From: Nitrospirota bacterium
Lineage (GTDB): Bacteria > Nitrospirota > Thermodesulfovibrionia > Thermodesulfovibrionales > Dissulfurispiraceae
Direction: 5' to 3'
Assembly: GCA_021792185.1 (NCBI GenBank)
Contig: JAJYVD010000016.1
Coordinates: 1 to 47,863, forward strand
Length of the DNA: 47,863 bases
The position numbers and the translations under genes are program-made. This document shows, in pieces, positions 1 to 8,393 of this stretch; positions within the stretch are counted from its first letter, which is position 1, and each line of letters starts with the position of its first letter. The notes under the pieces were generated by a model that saw only the letters and a program-made list of their open reading frames with translations, did not search any database and was not told the origin of the DNA.

Positions 1-35
1 TTCTGCCTTACCATGATGATGTCCTCTCCTGCCAT
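1..35 (-). CDS. Start of a transposase gene (truncated by window edge)
   Basis: The first 11 codons read MAGEDIIMVRQ and run off the left edge. They are preceded by a strong ribosome binding site (AAGGGGAGG, plus positions 41-49). The ATG lies about 90 bp inside a terminus built of two 22-bp repeats, which is how the first gene of IS21-like or ISNCY-like elements usually sits. The N-terminal wording resembles transposases of that kind as I remember them, but eleven residues cannot fix the family. Confidence 0.45.
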   Translation of the reverse strand, partial: MAGEDIIMVRQ

Positions 36-126
36 CCTGTCCTCCCCTTAAATCAGACAGTTTAGCAGTCTCTTTATAGGACATTTCTATTTTGGCTATA
101 TAGGACATTATCATTTTGGCGTTACA
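36..126 (-). mobile_element. Terminal repeats of an insertion sequence
   Basis: Two direct repeats of 22 bp lie at 75-96 and 99-120; they share TATAGGACATT and TTTTGGC and differ at 3 positions. The outer copy ends in GGCGTTACA at 126, so the element reads inward from TGTAACGCC. Ends starting with TGT and carrying repeated transposase-binding units are typical of IS21-type elements. The element would lie to the left, with its first gene starting at 35. The 90 bp between 127 and bactofilin show nothing recognisable. Confidence 0.5.
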
Positions 127-216
127 GATTAAAATGGATGACGAATGGACGTTTATTATCTGAAAAGCATGAATAAATCAGTTAAGAGATAGCTGAACTA
201 TAACAAAAAATTATCG

Positions 217-597
217 CTATTTTACTACAGCCTCTTTGTTGGGAAAGTCTATTACTTTAGTCTCATCCTTATGCACAAGAGAACGTCCTTCAAATACCCC
301 GCCTTCGGCAACGGCCAGTTTCCTCGTGTGTATATCTCCATACAATTTACCTGCCGGTTTTATCTCAACAAGTTCATCGGACGTAATATTGCCGTCAAGC
401 CTGCCGCCGATTACAGCACACCGGGCCTTTATATCTCCGGTAACTGTCGCTGCCTCCCCGAGAATAACCGAATCGGCAACTATATTGCCGATTATTTTTC
501 CGTCTATACGAAGGGTTCCTTGAGCGGTTATGTCTCCCTTAAACTCTGTATTAGGACCTACCAATGCCTCAAGTTTGTTATTCTTATTTAGAAACAT
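217..597 (-). CDS. Bactofilin (polymer-forming cytoskeletal protein)
   Basis: This 126-residue protein has the short right-handed beta-helix core of bactofilins. Regularly spaced hydrophobic and glycine positions run from about residue 15 to 110 (GTLRIDGKIIGNI, GDIKARCAVIGGRLDGNI, IKPAGKLYGDI). Bactofilins polymerise without nucleotide at the inner membrane and act as scaffolds for cell-wall enzymes. The gene follows an M23 peptidase (25 bp gap), a pairing known from morphology systems such as CcmA with Csd enzymes. The ATG at 597 has an ideal AAGGAGG site. It is the last gene before the insertion sequence end. Confidence 0.9.
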   Translation of the reverse strand: MFLNKNNKLEALVGPNTEFKGDITAQGTLRIDGKIIGNIVADSVILGEAATVTGDIKARCAVIGGRLDGNITSDELVEIKPAGKLYGDIHTRKLAVAEGGVFEGRSLVHKDETKVIDFPNKEAVVK

Positions 598-622
598 TTA
601 TTTCCTCCTTAGGAAACCCCTC

Positions 623-1480
623 TTAACTTTTTTCTTTTATATTTTTTACAAAAGCAATAGGATTTACAGGCTTGCCGTGCTGCCATACCTCGTAATGGAG
701 ATGCGGCCCGGTGGTATTGCCGGTAGAACCTATGTATGCTACGAGACTACCCCTCTTTACCCTCTGCCCTACGCTCACGGCATTGGAACTGTTGTGGGCA
801 TAGAATGTCGAATATCCGAACCCATGCTCTATAACGACTAAATTTCCATTACCCGCGCTCCACCCCGAAAAACTCACAATACCGTCCGCGGTAGCCTTAA
901 TAGGACTTCCTGCAGAAGCCGCTATGTCGAGCGCCGAATGAAACTCTATGACTCCATTTTTGGGGTTTTGTCTATTACCGAAATCCGAAGTTATCCTTCC
1001 CATCACAGGCCATCCCTTCGGCGTAGCCATATAGACGTCTTTCTGTTCCTTTAAAAAATCCTTTATGGCCGATACCCTCTCTATAGTATTTTTTATCTGA
1101 TCCTTCAATAGATCGATGTCAACGGAGCCTGCGTCATGAATGCCTACCTTTGCATCCACGTTTTCGAGTATCTTATCCTTGCTGCCGAAAGATAAAAGCC
1201 TTTTAAACTCGGCTTCCGCCTTTTTAAGGGTAGATATTGTCGACTTCATCTCTACGAATTCCCTCGTATAGAAATTCACTTTGCTCTTCATGCTGTAGTA
1301 TTCGACCGTATCTATAGCTATGGAAACGACATAAACGGAACCTACCAACCATAATAAAGCGGAACTAAATACGCCTATTGATGGAAGTTTTATGTTTATT
1401 GTCCGCTTGCTGTCATGGGGGATCATCATTATGGTGACGGGGGTAAAAAGCTTCTTAAAAAATCTCTTGACCTTATACAT
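623..1480 (-). CDS. Membrane-anchored M23 (LytM-type) peptidoglycan endopeptidase
   Basis: The 285-residue protein has a basic N-terminus, one membrane segment at about residues 38-58, a coiled-coil stretch (about 70-140) and a C-terminal M23 domain. Zinc ligands are visible as the H and D of FHSALD, with a histidine in FYAHNSS and the HLH of GPHLHYEVW. It probably cleaves peptide cross-links in the periplasm. The start codon lies inside the end of purM (8 bp overlap), and bactofilin follows, which suggests bactofilin localises this enzyme for cell shape or polar structures. That partnership is inference from adjacency and from known bactofilin-M23 pairs. Confidence 0.88.
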   Translation of the reverse strand: MYKVKRFFKKLFTPVTIMMIPHDSKRTINIKLPSIGVFSSALLWLVGSVYVVSIAIDTVEYYSMKSKVNFYTREFVEMKSTISTLKKAEAEFKRLLSFGSKDKILENVDAKVGIHDAGSVDIDLLKDQIKNTIERVSAIKDFLKEQKDVYMATPKGWPVMGRITSDFGNRQNPKNGVIEFHSALDIAASAGSPIKATADGIVSFSGWSAGNGNLVVIEHGFGYSTFYAHNSSNAVSVGQRVKRGSLVAYIGSTGNTTGPHLHYEVWQHGKPVNPIAFVKNIKEKS

Positions 1481-2507
1481 AGCGTATCTTTTCTTTGCCT
1501 CCTTTTTCTATAAATCCAATATGGTAAGCGTCAAACCCATATTGTTTTAAAGCGGAGATGGAAAAGCCGGAATCTTTTTCCGGTAATACTATAACATATC
1601 CTACGCCCATATTGAAGGTTTTTTTCATGTCATCATCAGGGACATTGCCCAGCTTTTTGATCAGGCTGAACACGGGAGGCACAGGCCACGAGTTTTCGCC
1701 GATTGCCGCCGTCAGTCCGTCTTGAATGACCCTCGGCAGATTGCCTGTAATGCCGCCGCCTGTTATATGCGCCATACCGTTAATGACTGCCTTTCCCCTC
1801 AAGGCATTTAACGCCTTTACATATATTCTGGTAGGCTTCAGGAGTTCTTCCCCAAGGGTAGTATCCAGTTCCGGCACGTATTTGTCAAGACCGAATTTCG
1901 CCGCATCTAAAAAAACTTTTCTTGCAAGCGAATAGCCGTTGCTGTGCAGCCCGCTCGACGCTATGCCTATAACGGCATCTCCCTCTTTTATTTTTGAACC
2001 GTTGATGATTTCGTTTTTATCCACTACACCCACAGCGAATCCCGCCATATCGTATTCGCCTTCCTGATAGAAACCCGGCATCTCCGCCGTCTCACCGCCT
2101 ATAAGGGCGCATCCGGCCTCGCTGCATCCTTCCGCTATGCCTTTTACTACATTGCTGTGTTTTTCAGCGTCAAGTTTGCCTGTTGCGAAATAATCGAGGA
2201 AAAAAAGCGGCTCAGCGCCGAGCGTAAGGATGTCATTAACGCACATTGCAACCAGATCGATGCCCACAGTGTCGTGTCTACCGGTCATAAAAGCTATTTT
2301 CAGCTTGGTTCCCACGCCGTCTGTTCCGCTTACGAGCACAGGCTCTTTGTATTTTTTGATATCGAGCTTGAATAATGCGCCGAATGAGCCGATGTCCATC
2401 ATCACCTCAGGCCTGAAGGTTTTTTTTGCCATCGGCGAAATGAGGCTTACAAACCTGTCGCCTTCGTCTATATCTACGCCTGCTTTCTTATATGTCAGTT
2501 CTTCCAT
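1473..2507 (-). CDS. purM: Phosphoribosylformylglycinamidine cyclo-ligase (AIR synthetase)
   Basis: This 344-residue protein, the usual length, carries the AIR synthetase signatures SGTDGVGTKLKIA, MCVNDILTLGAEP and GGETAEMPGFY. It catalyses ATP-dependent closure of FGAM to aminoimidazole ribonucleotide, the fifth step of purine synthesis in the cytosol. It starts 7 bp after nadC and overlaps the M23 gene, so it sits in a compact nadC-purM-M23-bactofilin run. The Shine-Dalgarno before ATG 2507 is weak (AGAGATGAT), consistent with coupling to nadC translation. Confidence 0.96.
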   Translation of the reverse strand: MEELTYKKAGVDIDEGDRFVSLISPMAKKTFRPEVMMDIGSFGALFKLDIKKYKEPVLVSGTDGVGTKLKIAFMTGRHDTVGIDLVAMCVNDILTLGAEPLFFLDYFATGKLDAEKHSNVVKGIAEGCSEAGCALIGGETAEMPGFYQEGEYDMAGFAVGVVDKNEIINGSKIKEGDAVIGIASSGLHSNGYSLARKVFLDAAKFGLDKYVPELDTTLGEELLKPTRIYVKALNALRGKAVINGMAHITGGGITGNLPRVIQDGLTAAIGENSWPVPPVFSLIKKLGNVPDDDMKKTFNMGVGYVIVLPEKDSGFSISALKQYGFDAYHIGFIEKGGKEKIRYV

Positions 2508-2514
2508 ATCATCT

Positions 2515-3342
2515 CTATATGATTTTCATGCTTATATCCGCAGCCCTCGCGGAATGCGTCAGCGCGCCGATTGATATAATATCCACTCCCGTTTCTGCGA
2601 TGCTCCTGATATTTTCAAGGTTTACATTTCCGGATGCCTCGATTACAGCCCTGCCTTTTACGATATTTACAGCCTCCTTCGTGTCATCGACCGACATGTT
2701 ATCGAGCATTATCACATCCGCTCCGGCATTCAACGCCTCTTTTAATTCACCGAGATTTTTTACTTCCACCTCGATCTTCAGAAGATGATGGGCTTCCTTT
2801 GCAAGCCCGACTGCCCTCCCTACGCCCCCAGCCATCTTTATATGATTATCTTTAATCAGAATGCCGTCGTAAAGCCCGAACCTGTGATTAACGCCTCCGC
2901 CGATCCTGACGCCGTATTTCTCCATAAAACGCATGCCCGGTGTCGTCTTTCTCGTATCTGCAATCTTAACAGGCAGCCCGGAAACCTTTCCGGCATATGC
3001 CCTTGTCATAGTTGCGATCCCGGATATCCGTTGAAGTATGTTCAACGCAATCCTCTCTCCTGCGAGAAGGCTTCTCGCATTGCCGGAGATCTCAGCTATG
3101 ACCTCTCCTTTTTTAACGGCAGTCCCCTCCGGAATAAATGCCTGAACGGCAATAGCGGTATCTATCGCATCTAAAACTTCCTTTACAAACGGCATGCCCG
3201 CAAGGACAAAATCTTCCTTTGCAGTAATCCTGGCTTTCGCCTCCGAATCTTCAGGAACGACTAAAAGCGATGTTATATCGCCGTGCCCGATATCCTCAAG
3301 CATCGCAAGGCGGATTGTTTCTTTCAGGAGTTCGCTATTCAT
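2515..3342 (-). CDS. nadC: Nicotinate-nucleotide pyrophosphorylase (quinolinate phosphoribosyltransferase)
   Basis: The 275-residue protein has the QPRTase hallmarks: ALNILQRISGIAT, DTRKTTPGMR (active-site basic residues), GGVNHRFGLYDGILIKDNH and a C-terminal barrel strand with SIGALTHSA. It converts quinolinate and PRPP to nicotinate mononucleotide, CO2 and pyrophosphate in de novo NAD synthesis. It leads a tight run with purM 7 bp downstream. Length and motifs are standard and nothing looks unusual. Confidence 0.96.
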   Translation of the reverse strand: MNSELLKETIRLAMLEDIGHGDITSLLVVPEDSEAKARITAKEDFVLAGMPFVKEVLDAIDTAIAVQAFIPEGTAVKKGEVIAEISGNARSLLAGERIALNILQRISGIATMTRAYAGKVSGLPVKIADTRKTTPGMRFMEKYGVRIGGGVNHRFGLYDGILIKDNHIKMAGGVGRAVGLAKEAHHLLKIEVEVKNLGELKEALNAGADVIMLDNMSVDDTKEAVNIVKGRAVIEASGNVNLENIRSIAETGVDIISIGALTHSARAADISMKII

Positions 3343-3372
3343 AAATTCATTTCACTTCCCATTGCTCCATCC

Positions 3373-3858
3373 CTATTTACCTTTCCTGAACAGAGAAAAA
3401 AGACCTAAAACCCCTCCTGCAACGGCTCCGAGCGCAAGTGCTGAACGCCAGTCGAGGAGCGTTGTCACATTGCCGTTTACGTTCCTGCCTATCATCAGGA
3501 TCGACGTGCTGTTATTGGAGTTTATTTCCTTCGCAGCCATAATCCCTACCGCGCTTTTATTCACAACCGATTCATCGGCGGACACGGAGACAGGAGAAAA
3601 TGAAAAGTTAAGATTTGTGGTATTCCCGGCCGCAAGAATGCTTATGCTCTGATTTAAAGAAATGTTTGCTCCTCTCATTAAAACGGCGGCTCCCTGCGTA
3701 ACCTCGATGCGTTCGCCGTCAATGCTCAGCGCGCCTACCTGCTGCAATTCTATATGGCCGCCCTCCGCAGACCTGATGGTGCTCTGCCTTATGTTCATAA
3801 ACTCGGCCTCGACCATGTCGAGGTCTTTGCCTTCGATCTCTATAACTTCCTTTTCCAT
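3373..3858 (-). CDS. Uncharacterised repeat protein with C-terminal membrane segment
   Basis: I do not recognise a named family. The 161 residues alternate short beta-like strands rich in I, V, S, N and G (for example VGALSIDGERIEVTQGAAVL, then SISILAAGNTTNL), suggesting a small solenoid. A conserved-looking stretch follows (TLLDWRSALALGAVAGG), then one hydrophobic segment near residues 140-157 and a basic tail (FRKGK), so it probably sits in the inner membrane with the solenoid outside or as a scaffold. It lies 30 bp upstream of nadC and after valS. A link to the bactofilin two genes on is possible but unproven. Confidence 0.7.
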   Translation of the reverse strand: MEKEVIEIEGKDLDMVEAEFMNIRQSTIRSAEGGHIELQQVGALSIDGERIEVTQGAAVLMRGANISLNQSISILAAGNTTNLNFSFSPVSVSADESVVNKSAVGIMAAKEINSNNSTSILMIGRNVNGNVTTLLDWRSALALGAVAGGVLGLFSLFRKGK

Positions 3859-3876
3859 TGTCTTACCCCCTTTTCA

Positions 3877-3966
3877 GTGTTATTGCGTTATAGCGTTTAT
3901 CGAGTTATAGCGTTATGGTTCTTTACTTCTTTTACGCTATAACGCTCACCGCAATAAACGCTATAT
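3877..3966. repeat. Period-8 GTTATAGC hairpin between valS and the next gene
   Basis: Both arms are built from degenerate copies of TTATAGCG. The outer 12-bp arms pair perfectly (TATAGCGTTTAT at 3889-3900 with ATAAACGCTATA at 3953-3964), and an inner pair (GTTATAGCGT with ACGCTATAAC) nests inside. On the minus strand the repeat supplies the valS stop codon (TAG of ATATAGCG). It is a member of a family seen at 7861, 26312, 33780, 40918, 42825 and 44525. Confidence 0.85.
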
Positions 3967-6792
3967 CACCGCGTTTAATATTTTTATATTCTCCTCTATC
4001 TTCTCTTTTCTACGATTAAGGTCGTCGAATTTCGCCCTCTCCTTTTCAACTATGGCCTTAGGTGCATTTTTCAAAAAATCTTCATTCGAGAGTTTTTTAT
4101 TGAGCATTGCCATCCCGTCGTCTATCTTCGATTTCTCTTTCTGAAGCCTGTCTATTTCGGATTTTACATCGAGCAGGCCTTCTATGGGAATATATATCTC
4201 CATCTTATCCTTAACGGAAACCGCAGAACCTTTCAGCCTTTTAATGTCAGATCCTATATTTATATCCCTGCATCGCGTCAATTTCATTATAGCGGTCAGG
4301 TTGCCTTTCAGAATATCCTCCACATCCTTTGCTGATGTTTTTATGTCGGCTTTAATTTCGAGAGACGGGGCGATATTCAATTCACCGCGTATGCTCCTTA
4401 TGCCGGTAACCGCATTTATTATATAGTCCATTTTTTCTTCGGCGTCCGGATATTCCGGCAATTCCGAAGGATACGGTGATATCATGATGCTTTCGCTATA
4501 GCCGAATACGCTGTTCCATAATTCCTCTGTGACATGCGGGATAAACGGATGGAGGAGTTGAATTGTCTTTTCGAGGACAAAAAATAAACAATTTATAACC
4601 TTTGCCTTTTCCTCATCGTCTCCGTGATATAGCACCGGCTTTGTAAATTCTATATACCAATCGCAAAATTCATGCCACACGAAATGATATATGCTGTTTG
4701 CCGCATCGTTGAATCTGTAGTTTTCAAGGTTCCTGTTCACCTCATCGGCAGTAAAGGCGAGCCTGCTCAATATCCATCTGCTTGCGAGGTCCAAGCTCTC
4801 GATCTCAGGCCGCTGTCTTTCGCCAGATTCGCTGTTACTCAATATGAATTTCGTCGCATTCCACAACTTATTTATAAAATGCCTGTATCCTTCAACCCTC
4901 TCCTCTGAAAATCTCACATCCCTTCCCTGAGCGGCGAACGCTGCAAGGGTGAACCTGAACGCGTCCGCCCCGTATTTGTCTATCATCAATAAGGGGTCTA
5001 TCACATTGCCCTTGGATTTGCTCATCTTCTGCCCCTTTGAATCCCGTACAAGGGCGTGGATATAAACATCCCTGAAAGGAGCCTCATCCATGAATTTAAG
5101 CCCCATCATGATCATGCGGGCGACCCAGAAAAATAGTATATCGAATCCCGTAACGAGAACGCTTGTAGGGTAAAATGTCTTTAAATCATCTGTTTTTTCG
5201 GGCCATCCGAGGGTGGAAAACGGCCACAGTGCCGATGAAAACCATGTGTCGAGGACATCCGGATCCCGGATTATATTCCTACTGCCGCACTCGGGGCATT
5301 CCTTTAAATCATCTCTCAGGCAAACAGGCTTAACTCTTTTCGCTATCCTTATGATCTTTGAATTCTTGATTATCTCTTCGTGGCTCAACCCCGATTTTTT
5401 CAGTTCCGAGTATACCCCTCCCGTAATCTCCCTGCCGTCCTTAAGCATTACGGGTTCAAAGAATATGTGTTCGATCAATTCACCCTGCGGGGGAGTGCCG
5501 TTGTCACCCTTACAATCGGGACAGTACCATACGGGTATCCGGTGTCCCCACCATATCTGGCGGGAGATGCACCAATCCTTTATGTCTCTCATCCACGCAA
5601 AATAGTTGTTTTCCCATGACTCCGGTATTAATCTTATCCTTTTGTCCTGCACTGCCTTGACGGCCTCGGATGCAAGAGGCTCTATCCTCACATACCACTG
5701 GATAGTAAGCAGCGGCTCGATTATGGTTTTACATCTGTAACAATGGCCGACAGAATGTTTATATTTTTCATCGCCTTGCATTAAACCGAGTTCATTCAAG
5801 TCATCTATTATTTTTTTCCTGCAATGATACCTATCGAGACCGCTGTAACGCTCGCCCGCATCGGCGGACATGCGGCCGTCTTCTAAAATTATGCTGACCG
5901 ATCTGAGATTGTGACGTTTACCTATCGCTTCATCGTTGAAATCGTGCGCCGGAGTTACTTTAACCGCGCCGGTTCCGAACGCCGGGTCCACTGCGTCGTC
6001 GGCAATAACGGATATCTCCCTTTCCGTCAGCGGCAAAGCGAGCGCCCTGCCGATAATGTTTTTATATCTATCATCCTCGGGATGAACAGCAACCGCCGTA
6101 TCGCCGAGCATCGTTTCCGGCCTCGTAGTGGCAACGACTATAAAGTTTGGAGTTTGGAATTTGGAGTTTGGAGTTAATGGATATTTAATATGATATAGCC
6201 TTCCTTCTGTTTCTTCGTATTCCACCTCGAGGTCGGACAGCGCCGTATGACACCTGGGACACCAGTTGATTAAGCGATTGTCCCTATAAATAAGCCCTTG
6301 TTCATAAAGAATTACAAAAACCTCCCTTACCGCCTTTGATAAGCCTTCATCAAGCGTGAACCTTTCCCTTGACCAGTCGCACGATGATCCCAATTTCTTG
6401 AGCTGGTGTATTATCCTGCCGCCGTATTCGGCCTTCCATTTCCAGACCCTTTCGATAAACGCATCCCTGCCCAGTTTATGCCTGTCGATTCCCTCTTTAG
6501 CGAGTTCTCTTTCCACTACATTCTGCGTAGCGATACCCGCGTGATCCGTTCCGGGAAGCCATAATACTTTAAAACCCGACATCCTCTTCCATCGTGACAG
6601 GATATCCTGAATTGCGGCATTGAGCGCATGTCCCATGTGGAGGGAACCCGTAATATTGGGCGGAGGTATGACTATGCAGAAAGGCTCTCCGGCTGCTTTA
6701 GGGTCAGGCATGAAATATCCGCCCTTCTCCCAAAAAGCATACCACTTGTCCTCTATGTCTTCCGGACTATAACTTTTTTTTAATTCAATCAT
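3961..6792 (-). CDS. valS: Valyl-tRNA synthetase
   Basis: The 943-residue class I synthetase has the HIGH motif as HMGH in ITGSLHMGHALN (about residue 50), the editing-domain signature VATTRPETMLGD, KMSKS in GQKMSKSKGN (about 560), an anticodon-binding domain and the C-terminal coiled-coil arm. It charges tRNA-Val and edits mischarged threonine. Two oddities come from repeats. The loop just before VATTRPE reads TPNSKFQTPNF, encoded by a 7-bp-period repeat at 6145-6175. The last codons and the stop are part of the period-8 hairpin at the 3' end. Confidence 0.98.
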   Translation of the reverse strand: MIELKKSYSPEDIEDKWYAFWEKGGYFMPDPKAAGEPFCIVIPPPNITGSLHMGHALNAAIQDILSRWKRMSGFKVLWLPGTDHAGIATQNVVERELAKEGIDRHKLGRDAFIERVWKWKAEYGGRIIHQLKKLGSSCDWSRERFTLDEGLSKAVREVFVILYEQGLIYRDNRLINWCPRCHTALSDLEVEYEETEGRLYHIKYPLTPNSKFQTPNFIVVATTRPETMLGDTAVAVHPEDDRYKNIIGRALALPLTEREISVIADDAVDPAFGTGAVKVTPAHDFNDEAIGKRHNLRSVSIILEDGRMSADAGERYSGLDRYHCRKKIIDDLNELGLMQGDEKYKHSVGHCYRCKTIIEPLLTIQWYVRIEPLASEAVKAVQDKRIRLIPESWENNYFAWMRDIKDWCISRQIWWGHRIPVWYCPDCKGDNGTPPQGELIEHIFFEPVMLKDGREITGGVYSELKKSGLSHEEIIKNSKIIRIAKRVKPVCLRDDLKECPECGSRNIIRDPDVLDTWFSSALWPFSTLGWPEKTDDLKTFYPTSVLVTGFDILFFWVARMIMMGLKFMDEAPFRDVYIHALVRDSKGQKMSKSKGNVIDPLLMIDKYGADAFRFTLAAFAAQGRDVRFSEERVEGYRHFINKLWNATKFILSNSESGERQRPEIESLDLASRWILSRLAFTADEVNRNLENYRFNDAANSIYHFVWHEFCDWYIEFTKPVLYHGDDEEKAKVINCLFFVLEKTIQLLHPFIPHVTEELWNSVFGYSESIMISPYPSELPEYPDAEEKMDYIINAVTGIRSIRGELNIAPSLEIKADIKTSAKDVEDILKGNLTAIMKLTRCRDINIGSDIKRLKGSAVSVKDKMEIYIPIEGLLDVKSEIDRLQKEKSKIDDGMAMLNKKLSNEDFLKNAPKAIVEKERAKFDDLNRRKEKIEENIKILNAVI
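6145..6175. repeat. Period-7 AGTTTGG repeat inserted in frame in valS
   Basis: The plus strand reads GTTTGGA four times in a row with one change, then GTT. On the coding strand this gives TPNSKFQTPN in a variable surface loop of the editing domain. The same repeat sentence recurs in pyrD (21905-21945) and twice in flgJ (29940-29970 and 30185-30223). Confidence 0.85.
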
Positions 6793-6886
6793 GATTTGGT
6801 TGATGGGTTGATGAGTAAATGGACAAATGGGTAAATGAGTAAAAAACTCATACTCATCTACTCATCCACACATCAACTCATTTACT
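6793..6886. repeat. Period-8 TCATCTAC / GTAAATGA hairpin before valS
   Basis: The left half has units like GATGAGTA and AATGGGTA. The right half has ACTCATAC, TCATCTAC, TCATCCAC and ACATCAAC. The halves pair around an A-rich loop (ATGAGT-AAAAA-ACTCAT). The right end flows into the stop codon of the response regulator (6885-6887). It differs in sequence from the GTTATAGC family but is built in the same way. Confidence 0.8.
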
Positions 6887-7850
6887 AATTTATTTCTGAG
6901 GTAATTTTTTCTATCTCTTTCTTTATAATAGTTTCGGCAACCTCTGGAACTATTCTCTTGATCGCAATATCGATCTCGCCCCTCAAAGACTGAAGCAGAT
7001 CTTTGACCAATTCCCTTGTGACATTTTCGATAATTTCAGGCGCAATACCCGATACCGCAGCCTCGACGGAATTCTTTATCGCCAATGAAATATCCGGAAC
7101 CGGTTCGCCCGTTATCTTCTCCGGCATAACGGCGATTTCTTCTCTATGAGTCAAGTCTACGATCGGCTGAGGCATCTCCAAAGGCGTACCTGCTGTTTCC
7201 TGCAAAGGCTCTTCCTCCTTCTTTATCGCCTCTGCAAGTTCTCCCTCAAAATCCTTTACGTCAGGAGACAAGGCTGTTTTAGCCTCATATTCCTCATCAA
7301 CTGCAGCCTGTTCTTCGGGTTTTTCCTCTGCAGGCGGTATTTCTTCATCCCACTTTAATTCCTCGGCGGCAACGGGAGATTCAGGAACGGCTTCCACAGC
7401 GGCCTCCGGTACTTCCCCGGCAGATGCCTGTTCCTCTTCTTCGTATACGATTTCTTCGCTCTCTTCTTTTTTTGACGGCTCAAACCCGACAAGCAACGCC
7501 TTTACCTTACTTATAAGTTCCTGAGATTCAAAGGGCTTGATGATAAAATCATCGGCAAAAACAGACTTTGCGTATTCCTCATCAAACGGCTCAAACGCGC
7601 CCGCAAGAAGAATTACAGGGGTTTCGGCGGTCGCCATGTTGTTTTTGATTTTTTCGCAAAGTTGATAGCCGTTAAGCTTCGGCATCTCGATATCCGCAAG
7701 CACTATATTCGGAGCAAAAGATTCCATCGCCCGAAGGGCCTGATCCCCGTCGCCGAAGGCCATTATTTCAAAACCTTCCGGCGTCAGGACAAGCTCGACA
7801 ACCTTCTGAATGGTAAGGCTGTCGTCGGCTAATAAAAGCTTATAGGACAT
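6885..7850 (-). CDS. Response regulator with acidic linker and C-terminal helical domain
   Basis: A receiver domain (residues 1-122) has the acidic pair LADDS, phospho-Asp about D53 in LADIEMP and the lysine in IIKPFES. The usual Thr/Ser of strand 4 is replaced (VILLAGAFE), so switching may differ from CheY. Residues 125-235 are rich in Glu, Pro and Ala, and the last 75 residues form amphipathic helices. No DNA-binding domain is seen, so it probably acts through protein contacts, perhaps in motility or polarity. I chose ATG 7850 because AGGTGG lies just upstream; GTG 7856 is also open. Confidence 0.85.
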   Translation of the reverse strand: MSYKLLLADDSLTIQKVVELVLTPEGFEIMAFGDGDQALRAMESFAPNIVLADIEMPKLNGYQLCEKIKNNMATAETPVILLAGAFEPFDEEYAKSVFADDFIIKPFESQELISKVKALLVGFEPSKKEESEEIVYEEEEQASAGEVPEAAVEAVPESPVAAEELKWDEEIPPAEEKPEEQAAVDEEYEAKTALSPDVKDFEGELAEAIKKEEEPLQETAGTPLEMPQPIVDLTHREEIAVMPEKITGEPVPDISLAIKNSVEAAVSGIAPEIIENVTRELVKDLLQSLRGEIDIAIKRIVPEVAETIIKKEIEKITSEIN

Positions 7851-7860
7851 AGCCACCTCG

Positions 7861-7946
7861 TTATAGCGTTTATTGCGCTGAGCATTATAGCGTTACGGAT
7901 TATAGAAATTCTTTTGCTCTATAACGCTATAAACTCTATAACGTAA
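7861..7946. repeat. Period-8 GTTATAGC hairpin upstream of the response regulator
   Basis: TTATAGCG-type units on the left (TTATAGCGTTTA, ATTATAGCGTTACG) face CTATAACG-type units on the right (CTATAACGCTATAAACTC, TATAACGTAAC). It ends 10 bp before the 43-bp direct repeat that marks the left border of the accessory island. Confidence 0.8.
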
Positions 7947-7955
7947 CAACGCCGC

Positions 7956-7998
7956 TTGTCAAGATTTTTTCTTGCTCCTGTAATCCTCAACGGCCTTT
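7956..7998 (-). repeat. Left copy of a 43-bp direct repeat (duplicated iscU 3' end; putative attachment site)
   Basis: This stretch matches 13402-13444 in the same orientation with a single mismatch over 43 bp. In the right copy it encodes the last codons of iscU (KAVEDYRNKKKS and stop). Here the same frame reads KAVEDYRSKKKS and stop but has no gene in front of it. Similarity stops abruptly on both sides. This is the pattern left when an element integrates into the 3' end of a gene, restoring the gene at one border and leaving a fragment at the other. No integrase is visible, so the attachment role is inference. Confidence 0.75.
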
Positions 7999-8032
7999 GC
8001 ACTGCCGGACAGAGATCTGGCCTCTCAAATAA

Positions 8033-8257
8033 TTATGCGAAGGCGTATGATTTCTTCGGCTCAGGCAGTTCCTTCCCTTGTTTCAGGAGAGCTTCTCGAT
8101 GGCAGTTAAATGCCTCTTTAGCATTTTTTATAGCTTCGTCAATAGAACCGCCGCCGGTGAGGATTTCAGGAATGTCAGGAAACCGCACATAGAGCCAATG
8201 CTCATCTTTTTCGTGAGACGGCACTATCACAATCTCATAATCTTCTATTGTAAGCAT
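8033..8257 (-). CDS. HicB-like antitoxin domain protein
   Basis: The 74-residue protein fits the HicB fold: an N-terminal strand pair (YEIVIVPS), WLYVRFPDIPEILTGGGSIDEAIKNA (the conserved aspartate/glycine turn and following helix), then a helix ending in a charged tail. There is no C-terminal DNA-binding domain. A good ribosome binding site (AAAGGAGG) precedes ATG 8257. No hicA partner is seen on either side, so it is an orphan or a remnant, or pairs with the tiny reading frame upstream. It is the last gene inside the island bordered by the 43-bp repeats. Confidence 0.75.
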   Translation of the reverse strand: MLTIEDYEIVIVPSHEKDEHWLYVRFPDIPEILTGGGSIDEAIKNAKEAFNCHREALLKQGKELPEPKKSYAFA

Positions 8258-8328
8258 CGTCTTATGACCTCCTTTACATCAAGCACATGACAAAACTTCC
8301 TGCCTCCGTGCGGTTTGATAATTGTCAT
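8245..8328 (-). CDS. Very short reading frame overlapping hicB
   Basis: A 27-codon frame starting MTIIKPHGGRKFCHV and ending at 8245 overlaps the start of the HicB-like gene by 13 bp and contains its ribosome binding site. I do not recognise it as HicA, which is larger. It could be a leader peptide that couples translation to hicB, or a remnant. There is no clear ribosome binding site of its own. Confidence 0.3.
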   Translation of the reverse strand: MTIIKPHGGRKFCHVLDVKEVIRRCLQ

Positions 8329-8365
8329 TGTTGCTCAAAATTTCTCTCCCTCTTTTTAAAGCCTT

Positions 8366-8393
8366 ATTATAACAAAATCAAAAGCAGTTACAA
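8366..8393 (-). promoter_or_regulatory. Possible sigma-70 promoter for the HicB-like gene
   Basis: On the minus strand TTGTAA (8388-8393) is followed by 16 bp and TATAAT (8366-8371). It overlaps the 3' end of the reverse transcriptase remnant and lies about 110 bp upstream of the HicB start. Only sequence match supports it. Confidence 0.45.

Noticed and set aside
3877-3966. CRISPR-like or tandem-array reading of the GTTATAGC repeats
   Set aside because: Units are 8 bp and degenerate, there are no spacers of constant length and no cas genes.
8033-8328. A complete HicAB toxin-antitoxin pair
   Set aside because: Only a HicB-like protein is present; the 27-codon frame next to it does not look like HicA.
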